A DNA stretch of 64,000 nt from Pilaira anomala (taxonomy: Eukaryota > Mucoromycota > Mucoromycetes > Mucorales > Mucoraceae). This document shows, piece by piece, positions 49,714 to 60,959 of the stretch (position 1 is its first letter; each line of letters begins with the position of its first letter). Location of the stretch: the NCBI GenBank assembly GCA_025716855.1, contig JAIXMQ010000017.1, positions 434,001-498,000 on the forward strand, written 5' to 3'. The notes below the pieces were generated by a model, which saw only the letters and a list, made by a program, of their open reading frames with translations, was not told where the DNA came from and did no database searches. A program made the position numbers and the translations under genes.

Positions 49714-52680
49714 CTAAAAAAAAAAAAAACTTTTCACCCTTCATATCTTTTTTTTTTTTTTCTTCCTTTTTTTTTTTTTAGAAGCATTCCCTTTTTTTTT
49801 TTTTCATGTATAATAACTATATCCCTTTTTTTTTTTCTACACTCTTTTTCAACAGCACACACACACATACACAACATATATATACATATGAAAGTTCCAT
49901 TTTTTTTTTTGTTTTCTGTCAAATAAAATTCTCTCATTTTTTTTTTTTTTGTTCACAAAAAATATATATTACCTGGTTTTCCTATATATAAAAAAAGTTC
50001 CCAGCCACAAGGAATTTATGATACGTCAAATTGTGCAACGTGTATACTCGCCCAACAAAGAGTTTGTTATATATATTAGAAATATGAAACCCTTAAAAAT
50101 CTATTTTTGAACATGGTCATTGATAAATATAGCTATAAAATATTTTTATCAATGTGCCACAACACATTTTTGTTGCTGCTTGAAAAAGTGTTTTGATCCA
50201 TTTACTTTTTTTTTTTTTTTTGTATCATTGTATAATAATTAAATCCAGCCTTTCTGTGGCAAAAACATGTATATAAATATATTAGAAAGCCACTCAGTTG
50301 AAAAAAAAAAAAAAAAAAAAAAAAGTTATTTTCTCTCAGGGAGCTTATATTACATTTACAAGGAACATATTTTGATATATATCTTTACAAATGTACACAT
50401 GTGATATTTTGTGTGTATATATTATACTTTTTTTCCACGTACACATTTTCATTGCATTGTTTGCCCTAATCTATACAAGTTCTTCATTCCCTTGAAGAGA
50501 GAGAGAGAGAGGGTCTAAATCGAAATATGAGCTATAAGAGAGAGAGAGAGAGTGTGTGTGTGTGCGTTTGTATGTGTGGGATTATACTTTTTACTCATCA
50601 TAAAGAGAGATAAGTCCGCACATTTACAATTTTCACGAGACCCTGCACGTTAATATAGTGCTTGATTAATTAGTTGCATATATATATATATATATATATT
50701 TCTTATTAGTCCTTTTTTTCTTCAAAAGATATATAATTATTTTGACAAGATGTAATTATTCTGTTATTATTATTTAGGGATAAAAAATTGTTCCTTGATT
50801 TCATCCCTCTCTCTCTTTCTCTCCTAAATGTGAATATAATAAAAATTCCAGAATGGTCAATAGCGCGGATTAAATTAAAATGTTACTTTTTGTTGCCATC
50901 CAACAACATGTGGTTACTCTTTTAGCTAAAAAGATGAATTTTCTATAAAAGACCTCCTTATTTAACAAAGTAATTACGAAATGATGGCGTAATTTCTACT
51001 ACTACAGCTTGGCTCACATCTGATTGGAGGATTATTACAAAGAAATAGTTCCATTATTGCATTTGTTAAATTTGATATTCATTAGTTAATTCATTGTTTA
51101 AATAAGTTTGAAACCCTTTTTTTTTTCTTCTGATCCGAATCTCTTCCTCCGTGTAACAAAAAGGTCTTTGACAAGCTATGAGATCCTTTTCGCTTACTCT
51201 TACTATACTTGTATATCTTTTATAAATAGCTTCTCTTTAAAAGACATATGGAAAAGATCAGAGTTCATCTAAATTTTCATCTCACGCCTTGAAGCCCACA
51301 TTACACTACTGACTCGGTATTTATTGGTCATATATAATACCAACTATTTATTGGAATTGACAAGTCATATTGGGGGCAATCATGCAAAACAATAGTATGT
51401 AATAGATTTATTCTTGAGCTTCCTAAATGAGATTATAGAAAATTGATTGTTAACATTTCAAAGATTTAAATATATTTGCCTAGCTGTGGAGATGCTTTTA
51501 ATCTATTGATGATTTATTATAACTCAAGTTTATGATTCAGATCACAAGATAATTGTCTGTTATATTATGGATATTACTGAGAGAAGTATACATGTAGGTG
51601 TTTTTTTTCACAAGTAGTAAAAAACCAAAATTTAGAAATATACACAAGTTTTGTTTGACAAAAATATGAGTATAATGTACATAACACACTTATATCGTAG
51701 AAGCAAAAATAATAAAGGGTAATATTTTGTGCTGCCAACAGGTACATAAATATCTGATGAACCACTGTTATTTGAAACGGTACGCTTTTTTTTTTTGTAA
51801 AGCTGTATATATTCAATGATATGCAATAAAAAAAAAAAAAAAAGGTTTGTGTGATATATTATTAAGTTAAAATATTTTCATACATAGCATATCATTCATT
51901 TTCGTTGCTGTATTTCCTACTGTCTTTTCACTAACTAATAAAAAAAGATAAGCTGGAAAAAATGAGAATGAAAATAAGAATTGTACACAACAACATGTAC
52001 GGATCAATTTTAATTTTTGGATATAATTTTATATAGATAATAAAGGGGGGGGTGCTTATTTATGGTCATATACGCATATTACATCTCTTTCGAAGAGAGA
52101 GAAATAACAATCGTTAAAATATACTTGCTCTCTGTGAAAAGTTTAATCACGGTAACAAGTGCATTTGGTTCCAGTAACTGCATCCTATAAAAGGATAATT
52201 CCTATATTTCTAATTTGAGCGTTAGTTCTGACCAAAAAGTGCCACATTTTTTGAACAAATAATGTTTCAACAGCGATTCGATTTTGAATGACAAAGCCTC
52301 CAGTATAATAATGTGTATAAATAATGTAGCCCTATAAAGGATTATTAGAGCTGTGTAATACATGTGCTTTTTTTTTTTTTTATAAATAAATGAATTGTTT
52401 GTATGATAAAACGATGCTGTGTTCAGTGTGTGATGTTTATAAAATCCAAATGGAGTGTGGTGGTACTGATGTGGCACTGTATATACAATACATACTTTTT
52501 ATTTTTTCTTGTAACTGTGCAACAAAGAAGAAGAAATAAAAAGTCCAAAGTCCAAAGTTTGAAAAGAATAAAATATAAAATAATAGAAAGCCTATAATAT
52601 AGTTTCTTGAGATTTGACACCTAGAAGTCGTACCAGTTTCAATGATATGACCGATTTGGGTTATAAGGTTATATAAGGAT
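49714..52680. other. long AT-rich intergenic stretch with microsatellites
   Basis: About 3 kb without a supportable gene. Contains T-runs after the MADS gene, a CA tract near 49857-49873, a poly-A of about 23 near 50301-50323, GA tracts near 50497-50511 and 50538-50552, the second followed by a GT tract, and a TA repeat near 50680-50698. Short open frames at 51574-51826 and 52202-52620 are biased toward Tyr/Phe/Ile and carry no motif. Confidence 0.6.
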
Positions 52681-52683
52681 GGT

Positions 52684-52940
52684 TTATAATAATATCATGG
52701 TATGAGGTTTAAAGATTGCTGTACTTGATCTACTAAGACACCAATAATAGACTTGGACCTTGGATGTGAAACCAGTGGTATAAGAATTGACATAATAACT
52801 AAGAAAGGACTTGTTAAGAACATCTAAAATAAAAAGTTCGTGCAACTTGTGATAAATCCGCGAAATATCACTACACAAGGGATGGTACGTTTTTACAACG
52901 ACATGCGCTTCCAGTGAAAGACGACAGAGCTAATAACATA
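52684..52940 (-). pseudogene. unrecognised coding-like fragment
   Basis: On the minus strand a frame stays open for about 80 codons, bounded by a TAG at the right and TAA at the left. It reads CSDISRIYHKLHELFILDVL and onwards with mixed composition. There is no obvious start or splice partner. It borders transposon relics to the right, so it may be another remnant. I do not recognise it. Confidence 0.2.
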
Positions 52941-53199
52941 GATAATATGGAGCTATCACCTCACTTAGGAGGATCAACTAGTCTATGTAACGCAGACTAG
53001 AAAACTCCTTTGTCACTACTGGAGAGTTGTGGAGAGTTTTTTTTTGTATTCACGAAATTGGAGAAATCACGTTACATTTCGAAAACTCAAAATTACCAAA
53101 ATGGAATGGTCAAAAGTTGCATTACGATATTCATATGTAATATCTCTTTTATCTTTTCATATCATCAAAATACTACCTCCTCTTAAATAAAAAATGTCT

Positions 53200-53477
53200 A
53201 CTGAGATCTTGACGGAGAGATTGATTAACCTCATTGAACAAGAATCAGAAAAATGAATTCTAAAAAATATTTGTTCAGGGAGTCTCATAGCTTTAGTTAT
53301 TCTCTTTGTCTCTGCGTACGTAAAGCAAAACAAGAGCTTACACAAATCGTCGTCCATGGCGGCCATGGCTAACCTCTGGCGATTGTGCAAGGCATAGGCT
53401 CTGTGATTGCGACCTAATCGAAGTGAATAAATCGTAACTCGTCTCAAAGCTTTACAATGAATCGAGATCGAACGCAC
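53200..53477 (-). pseudogene. PIF/Harbinger-type transposase relic (N-terminal part)
   Basis: The minus-strand frame gives RQRLAMAAMDDDLCKLLFCF, continuing TYAETKRITKAMRLPEQIFF. This follows the opening pattern of Harbinger-type (DDE_Tnp_4) nucleases in Mucorales: an acidic 'D-D/E-W-C' start, an 'F-R-F-T-x-x-E-I' strand-helix, and 'A-L-R-L-P-E'. The expected next block (LC.LLRRLAYP) is not found: the frame ends about 30 codons later. No DDE residues remain. Assignment is by remembered family pattern and is tentative. The plus strand has a frame starting MSTEILTERL at 53193 that is broken by at least five stops, so I favour the minus reading. Confidence 0.4.
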
Positions 53478-53659
53478 TTTGACTCTGGCTTTTTCTTTTC
53501 TTTAAAACTACTTGAATGTATGCTAAGAAGAAGCCCGGCTCTATTTGAAGAGTTCGTTAAACTAAATAAACGGGACCTTGCAATCTGGGAGTAGCCAAAA
53601 AGAACATCTTTGCCCCTCTCAGAGTTATACTAGAACGCGTGGAAAAAGCGGTTTACACT

Positions 53660-54095
53660 CAAGCTTCTTGATCATGGAAAGATCCACTTCTTGATATGCG
53701 ACAGGTAAGGATTAAAAAAAAAAAAAACAATAAGGTAGTTCGCCAAACTTATAGAAGGCTATTATCAAGTAAATTAAAGTACGAAAAATCAGTATGGGAA
53801 GACATTGCCCAATTTGGCAAACTCGATAGTAAGTGCATTGAATGAGGTTATGTTTACAGTGTATAGAAACAATCCTAATTATTATTATAGAGAGAAACAA
53901 GGCAAACTTTCGTAACTGAAGATGCGAAGACTTTAGCGAAGACGGCCAATATAGCTTCAAAATTGGTCCAAGCATCTTCTAGGCGTCAGTTTGCCGAAAT
54001 TATAATGTGGTGCCGCCAAAAAAAGCCAAGTTATGGCATTAAAAGGCTTGTAAATGCCAACTTTAAGGCTTTGTGGCGTAGTAATGCCAGATAGC
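53660..54095 (+). pseudogene. unrecognised spliced coding-like segment
   Basis: Two GT-AG introns can be placed (about 53704-53740 and 53829-53890). They join MRQVVRQTYRRLLSSKLKYE, KSVWEDIAQFGKLD and RERETRQTFVTEDAKTLAKT with a final FAEIIMWCRQKKPSYGIKRL to a TAG near 54094. The introns have the same style as real genes here, so this was probably once transcribed. An in-frame stop lies just upstream of the first part and no clear start is seen. No family recognised. Confidence 0.3.
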
Positions 54096-54240
54096 AAAAA
54101 AAAAAAAAAGGGGGGAGGAGCTTTATGGTTTTTTTTCTGCCTAATTTATTTGGCAAGATGGCTTTGATATGCCATGTTTATTAGGCATGGTGGCAGGAGA
54201 AAGCCAAAATATTAGGCATATGGTAGCAGGAGAACACATC
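53995..54240. repeat. GCC/GGC-rich palindromic and tandem repeat patch
   Basis: Short inverted units recur: ATGCC...GGCAT hairpins (for example at 54170-54189), GCCAA/TTGGC and GGCTT/AAGCC. An imperfect direct repeat, TTAGGCATGGTGGCAGGAGA at 54181 and TTAGGCATATGGTAGCAGGA at about 54212, has a period of about 31 bp. It may be the end of a MITE or other DNA transposon. Confidence 0.4.
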
Positions 54241-54289
54241 CTCAACATACCCAAGGAAAATCGATCTACTTTTAAAAGCTCAATGAATC

Positions 54290-54765
54290 TACCACTGTTG
54301 AATTGTCGTCCAGTGAATGGAAGAAAATGGTCTGTTAGCGAAGCCGTTACTCTCAGAAACAACAAACAAAAAAAACTTGAAAACTAATATATGCATTTTA
54401 TCCGCATTACGTTTATTATACGGCAGCCAGTTTAAAGACGTCTTGGCAATTATGGATTGGATTTTTGGGAATGTCGGGTACTAGTATAGGATAGAAAAAA
54501 GCGATCAAGTATTTATAGCAAGTCAAATAGACAGTTTAATTGTACCAGAGAATGTCGAAACGTTTGGTTTATTCAAAAACACCTTAAAGAATCTATTCAA
54601 GCTGAAGTATTTTATGATAAATACAAGTGTTCTACTCAAACAAGAACTGTACAAGATCGAGATAAAGAAGAAGTTTAAAAATATTGCCAGAAATACCATG
54701 TACATCAATAACAGTAACGAATTCCCTTATGTGTTCATATCCCCTTCAAAAAAAGAAAAATAAAA
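54290..54765 (+). pseudogene. decayed coding segment of unknown family
   Basis: One plus-strand frame reads MEENGLLAKPLLSETTNKK from about 54318, then ICILSALRLLYGSQFKDVLA and IMDWIFGNVGY up to a TAG near 54481. In the same frame it continues RIEKSDQVFIASQIDSLIVP, ENVETFGLFKNTLKNLFKLK and onward to TAA near 54763. So about 150 codons are interrupted by a single stop. The composition is protein-like. I do not recognise the family; proximity to the Tc1-type relic suggests mobile-element origin or a gene disrupted by insertions. Confidence 0.3.
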
Positions 54766-54869
54766 AGAAGTAATGCTAGCGAACAAGATGATGATGATGC
54801 TGACTTCTTGGAGTGAAAAGATATACACAGGTCATAAAGAATGATTTTTTTTTTTTAAAAAAGAAATTT

Positions 54870-55231
54870 CATGTTTGAATTACCTCCACTTGATCAGGGT
54901 CCCTACATCTATCAAGAAGGTAACGCACCTTGTCACAAAGGCACCTTTGCCACATGGTGGAAGAATAGCCATCATTGGATGACACTGATGGATAACTGGC
55001 CGCCGCTCAAAGTCCAGATCTTGATCCCATTGAGCATGTCTGGGGCTGAGCTGTCTCGTAGAATGAGAGATAAACAGGATGATATTACAAACATTGAAGA
55101 TCTGAAGGAGAAGTTAAAAAAGAATCTTGGTCAGAAATGACGGTCGAGTCATGTATATTGAGAGTCTTTACGAAAGTATACCCAGAAGATGTAGGGCAGT
55201 TATAACTGCTAAAGGCAATGTTACTAAATAA
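54870..55231 (+). pseudogene. Tc1/mariner transposase pseudogene (C-terminal half)
   Basis: The frame from 54871 reads GPYIYQEGNAPCHKGTFATW, which is the second catalytic block of Tc1/mariner enzymes, normally Q-x-D-N-A-P-C-H; here the Asp is Gly. The third catalytic block AQSPDLDPIEHVWG is present near 55004-55045 but in another frame, followed by a stop. The first frame then resumes (ELSRRMRDKQDDITNIEDLK). The typical end SLYESIPRRCRAVITAKGNV is found in yet another frame up to about 55231. At least three frameshifts plus a lost catalytic Asp make it inactive. The N-terminal DNA-binding part is not found directly upstream. Confidence 0.8.
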
Positions 55232-56090
55232 TAAATTTTTTTTTTTTTTAATTTTCTTTAATTTTCTTTTATTAAACAACTTTATCTTTGTTCTTTCAAT
55301 TCTTGAAGGCATCTAATCTAATTTATGACGTTTTATTGAGAAACGAAAAAAGCAATTATTGTTTGATCTTTTTTTTTTTTTTTTTTTTTGTAAGAGGGAG
55401 AAAACTCCTTTTTTTATTTATAGACCTCAAACTGTCATAGTGAGGGAATAAGAAGCCTGTGATATTTACCGGGCAAACAAATGGAGTAAGAGAATAGAAT
55501 AAAAATAAAAGGTAATGATCATTCTTTATGATTTGAGGCTGTAAATGCACATTTTTCAAGATATTTTAGAAATCCGTTACACTCACTCTAAGCTCGCCTC
55601 TCCTTTTTTCAAAACGAACTATTGTCGATTAAACTATTTATTATTTGTTTTCTCGTGATGAAAACAAATCTGTATATACGTCTTTCCAACGTATCCTGAT
55701 AAAAAAAGATTATCAGTGCCACATTGACCGGATACGTTCCCCCACGAAAAAAAAAACAAACAGTAATGAAGGAATCGTCTAATTATGGAATATCGTAAGA
55801 CCAATGGTTAATATGTCCTTTTGTGTCATAGATATTAATAATTTACAATGTTGCATTGTTTGATAAAGCAGACAACCGTTTCTTATTCGTTTTTCTGTGA
55901 TCACCAAAACCTTAATTACCACTGAAATGGTCTATTTTTTTTTTTTTTTTGTGGGATGTAGGATAACATTATCATAATTGCGCCACAGTAATGTAAGTTT
56001 AAATTGTTTATTTTTTTTTTCTTTTCTTCTATTTTATTTTTTTATTTATTTATTTAAAAATACCGATATAATAATTTTTAATATTAAACG
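55232..56090. other. intergenic region upstream of the kelch gene, no gene seen
   Basis: About 860 bp of AT-rich DNA with T-runs near 55238, 55370 and 55935. I see no further transposon blocks and no terminal inverted repeat matching the Tc1-like relic. Confidence 0.5.
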
Positions 56091-59067
56091 ATGAATAAAC
56101 TTGTATCTTTAATACAAGCTCTTTTTCTACTCTGGATATCACTGATAGTAGTAGAATGTGTATTTCCTGTCATTATTGATTCCCCAGAAATACAATTCAG
56201 TCCTAGGTTAGATGGCCGTACAACGGTTGTATATAAAAACAAGATGTATGTCTATGGTGGTCGAGCAGTTACTCTAGCACCGCCCACAAATCAAATGTAT
56301 GTATACGACTTTGAAAAAGATCCCAATGCAGCAAGAATGTCTTTAGTAAACCAAAAAAATGCTGGTCCTATTTGTTACTTTTGTGGCGGGGTCATGATTG
56401 ATGATCACCGAATGATGATATTGACGGCAGATATAGTTCCTTTGATTACTACACCAAACTTGACTGATACGCCAATTGTACGTCCTCATGTATTTGATTT
56501 TGAAACCTCTACTTGGACAATAGATGAGCGAATCCCGACATATAATGAATCTCTAAAAGGTGTCTTTCAAGTACGAACTCAGCATACTACTGTCTTGGGA
56601 AACGATGGCATAGTGTATACTATCGGTGGTGCGGATTTTGTTTACGGTAACTCAATACAAGAATCTTGGTATTATAACCCGGTTGATAATTCTTACGGTG
56701 TCATAGCAAGCAATGGGTTCCCATATTATGGCATCGATCACAATTCATTTGTATTATCGTAAAGTAATATTCATTTTTATTCATTATGATGGTATTTACT
56801 TGTTTTAAAAAAAAAAATTATATAGAAATACCACTATTGGTTCAATATATGGTAGGGATTTTTCAGCTGAAGGTCTAGTTTATTATCCGATGAATGAGAT
56901 AAGAGTTCTGGATACAGTTAGTAAATCATGGATTGCACCACGAATATTAACGCTTGATAACGACACGTACAATGGTACTGCATCAGCGGCAACTGCAACA
57001 TTTGGTCATGGCAAGTACGTGATTGTCCTAGGTGGATACATAGAATCTGAAGAAGGGACAGAAATTATAGCTGATATCAAGATAATTAACCTCGAAACAA
57101 ACCAATGCAATATCATTGACACATTACCTATGGATTACTTTGTAGCTCCGAGAGTTAGCGCCTCTGCAGTTGTTATCTATGAAGACTTCCTTGTGCTTGG
57201 CTTTGGTCTAGGGTGGGTACAGGGCTCTACAGAAATACCGGATATTGATTTGTTACGCTTACCAAAAATGAATCGAGGTGGTTATTTATTGAAGGATCCT
57301 AGCTCTCTTGAAGGTACATGGATGAAATCCTTCTCAACTATTTCTTCTTCTGCACCTAAGGAAACCAAAAAACAGATGTCAACATTAATTATTTTTGTTA
57401 TCGTGTTTTCTATTTTAATTGCTATCTGTTTGGGATTAATCGCATTGGCATTGATCAGTCGAGAAGAACTCACCGGTAAACGCGAACCAAAGAAAGCCAG
57501 GTTTTGTACACCTATTGGAATACTTGAACCCATTTGGCCTAGAAGGTGATAAGTTTATATAAATTTAAGAATACCTTATAATTAATCAGATGTTAAACAA
57601 TTATTTTAGAATTGGCGAAACATTTACTTCACAGTTTTATACATTTTCTGCCAGGGTTCTTCTTTTTATACTACTTATTGGGTTTATTGCTTACTTTTTG
57701 TATAATATTGTAAACAGTTCAATATCAACTACAGATAGTTTTGAAGATAGAGAGACTATGACAGTTCCAGGTATGTGATTTTTTTATACCTTACATTTTT
57801 AAGCTTGTTCTAAAATAGACTCATTTTAGATATTCGATTTTGCTATGCTGGCTGGGAATATAACGACATATTTGACAGTGGAACAGAATTTCCTGAGTTA
57901 TATTGCCAAAATCAGAAATCGTCCAATTTATCTTACGGATGCGGTGAAATCTTACCTCTTAATAGAAATATCTCAACACCATCATTCCCTGGGCAATCTG
58001 GCGATACGAAATGTTACATGTACAAAAGCACAGATTCAGATTCAATCGTTTCAAAAGATAGCCCCGAACTTTTATTTAATCATTTAGCGTCACTTACTAG
58101 CGAGAATCAAATGATTTATATACAATTTTACGAGCCCAAAAAGAACCCAAATCGTGTAGTTTATCTCGGTGAAGACATCTCTGGTATGAATACAAATTAT
58201 ATTGATAAATGGCTCGAGACAGAGGGCAACGGTAACTCTGATGATGAAGTAGTAAGTCGGGTACTCACTATTTACCCAGGAACTTATTGCTCAATTCAAT
58301 TTGAAACTACTTATACTTCTGCGATTGATCCTAACAATTTTTGGAATTATATTGGTATTTTTCCAAAGTATATCTATACTTCTGAGCTCACTATCACACA
58401 CAGCGACATTATGAAGTTTAACACTACTGCCTTATTTGGAACACTTGATGAATCAAAGGTCATATTAGGTGAAATAAAAATATCACCAGCCGGATTTACT
58501 GTCAAGACTACTACAGAGAAGAGGGATGATACGTTTGTATCAGCACTCGGCGTGTTTTCTGGTATTGTCGGTATACTGTTAGCTATTCAGGTGTTTTTAT
58601 TTGGTGCAACACCTGCAGATCCTTGGGGAATGTTTCAAAAGGCCTCTTTCCGCAATTACCAAAAAAAGAAGAAGAAGGAAGAATTGGAAAGATACTTTGG
58701 TATCCCTGATGTCAAGAGTTTACCGTTTGTTACGCCTGTTCATCAAAGATTTACTTCTATTTATAGCCTCAATTCTCTGCAGCTAAAAAAAAGGCAAAAT
58801 CCTACAGGAGAAGGCATAGTTTTAGACGAAAAAATAGAGCTCCCAAAAGCTGCAGATAATTCAGAACATGAAATCGTGGAAGACTCTTCACTTGCTTCAG
58901 TGGTTAATGACCTTAACAACCGATTATCTCAATTAGAAGGAAGAAATCAGATATTAGAGTTGATTTTGAAGTCATATTATATAGATGATAAAATATTTCG
59001 TGAGGTTTATCTATCTCATGGTAAAGAAGGGTCTACTTCTAATATGAGACAGGTGGGCCAAGAATAA
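56091..59067 (+). CDS. kelch-ectodomain, three-pass membrane protein (fused model of two adjacent ORFs)
   Basis: The first part (56091-57549, one intron) has a signal peptide (LIQALFLLWISLIVVECVF), a kelch/galactose-oxidase-like propeller (RTTVVYKNKMYVYGG, VYTIGGADFVYG, GKYVIVLGGYIES) and a membrane helix (LIIFVIVFSILIAICLGLIA) followed by basic residues. The second part (57590-59067) starts only 40 bp later with a helix (LLFILLIGFIAYFLYNIV), a Cys-containing domain with N-glycosylation sites, a third helix (LGVFSGIVGILLAIQVFLFG), then KKKKKEELE and a coiled coil. A GTGATA...TTTTAG intron (57546-57609) joins them in frame as PIWPRRIGETF, and the resulting topology (ectodomain out, basic loops in) is consistent. 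Two separate genes remain possible. No function is known; a cell-surface sensor or adhesion role is inference. Confidence 0.62.
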
Positions 59068-60012
59068 TAAATAGAAACCATTTTAATTGAATAACCTTTT
59101 ATCACCGCCTATAAAATTATGATTTGTGTCTTCATCATTAATATAACTATCTTCCACTGTCGATGGTTTATATCTCAAGTCTTATCCTTAAACAAAGCAT
59201 TTGACTTTTGCGTGTTACGAGAAAGTTTGTGTTTTTAATTCAATTTGAGCCCTTAAGTAATGTCACATACATACCAGAGAACAAACCAAATAACGACTTA
59301 TGCGTGCATGCAGACTGTTGTTGATTGAGCTCTTGTTGGTTTAAGGCCGTTGCTACATTTATAAAGATTGGAGTCGTCTAATATCAACATTACTGTTAAA
59401 TAGAAGAGTAAAAAAGTGGACAAAAAAGTTTTTTTTCTTCCATTTATTATCGGAAGAATTATCGGGAAGAAAAAAGAAAAAGTTTAACAATGTTAAAAAT
59501 TAAGGATAGATCAAACATGATATTCAATATTTAACAGTAACAGTCAAGATTTTAATTATTCTGAATCATTTCGTGTATTTGCACAAACATAGAGCTAACG
59601 TGCATGTGCTTACATGGGTTAGTTTTTTTTTTTGATCTCGGGAAAAATATGGGTTATCTGATTACAGTACGGTATCTGAACTTCAAACATTTAGTAGTTT
59701 TTACCGGCGAGTTACCAGTGTGATGAGTTGCAGAATGTTGATCTTTTAAAATAAATCAACTTTTGCCATTAAAATCTTTTTAAAAATGATCTTTTTTTTT
59801 TCCCACAATGTCTAAACTTTAAAAAAAATATACGATTCCATTTGACCCTGGAACAATATTTTGGAAAACCAAAGAAAGAAAGATGCGTGCTTTCAAAATA
59901 TAAAGTCACACTAAAAAAAGAAAAAGTTAAAGCAAAAAGAGGAGCCCTGTTTCTGTCAAGGGTTACTTTTTCTTTCACTTTTTTGTAAAATAACAAAAAA
60001 CAACTCAAGAAG
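59068..60012. other. intergenic region upstream of MGE1
   Basis: About 945 bp of AT-rich DNA. A TATAAAG string lies about 110 nt before the MGE1 start. No supportable gene; the minus-strand frame at 59769-60086 overlaps MGE1 exon 1 and is its shadow. Confidence 0.5.
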
Positions 60013-60755
60013 ATGCTCTCCGTTTCCGTATTTAGAAGTGCTGCTGCTATGTCAGTTAGACGTACCGCTGCTTTAACTGCTGTCACTCGCCGTGTTTATA
60101 CTACTGATAAAGAAGAAGCACCTAAGGAAACTAAAGAAGAGCCCAAGGTTGAAGTTGAATTATCTGAAGAAGTTAAGAAGATGTTGGCTGAAAAGGATAA
60201 AAAGATTTCTGAACTTCAGGTAAATATATATTAAGAGAAGGAGAGGGAAAAAGTAAAAAGAGAATAAGTACTAACGGTACTTATTAGGATGCTTACCTTC
60301 GTTGTCTTGCCGACCAAGAAAACATTCGCGAACGTAGTCGTAAAGAAATTTCCACTACCAAAGAATTTGCTATTCAAAAGTTCGCCAAGGATCTTTTAGA
60401 TACTGTTGATATTTTAAATATGGCATTAACAGCTGTTCCTAATGAATTACGTGAAAAGAATACAGTGTCAGAACTTGCTAAGGATGCTGAAAAGGTATTT
60501 GATCAATTAACAAACTTGTATACTGGTGTTTCTATGACCGAATCAGAACTTGTAAGAGCTTTGCAACGTCATGGGGTTGAACGTGAAAACCCAGAGGGAG
60601 ATGCTTTTGATCCTAACAAGCATCAAGCTCTTTTCCAAGCTCCTATGCCTGGTAAAGAAGCTGGTACTATTTTCGCTGTTCAAAAGATGGGTTATACCTT
60701 GAAGGGTCGTGTCCTTCGTCCCGCTCAAGTCGGTGTTGTTGCTGAATCTCAATAA
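60013..60755 (+). CDS. MGE1: MGE1, mitochondrial GrpE nucleotide exchange factor
   Basis: It releases ADP from mitochondrial Hsp70 (Ssc1) in protein import and folding. The presequence is MLSVSVFRSAAAMSVRRTAA, with RRVYTTDKEE near the likely cleavage region. The long dimerisation helix follows (ELSEEVKKMLAEKDKKISEL, then after one intron DAYLRCLADQENIRERSRKE). FAKDLLDTVDILNMAL is a GrpE hallmark. The beta-wing ends GTIFAVQKMGYTLKGRVLRP with AQVGVV. Two exons; about 220 residues, as usual for the family. Tail-to-tail with the LAMTOR5-like gene. Confidence 0.96.
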
Positions 60756-60959
60756 TTATCCTTCTCCCCCTTCTTCTATTATCTCTCTTTCTCGTCCCTT
60801 TGTAATATCACCCCAAACTCTCACTTCTAAAATAATTACAGTTTTTCCTTCTCGATCATCATTATAATAAAAAAAAAGAACTTGTATTATAGTATATATA
60901 TAGATATATATAAAAGTATTGCTGTTTTTGTATCTTTTTTTTTTTTTTTTTTTTTTTTT

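Noticed and set aside
53193..53520. Plus-strand frame starting MSTEILTERL with several TGA/TAG/TAA codons as a C-to-T mutated gene
   Set aside because: The stops could come from C-to-T change, but the opposite strand is fully open and matches a transposase pattern better.
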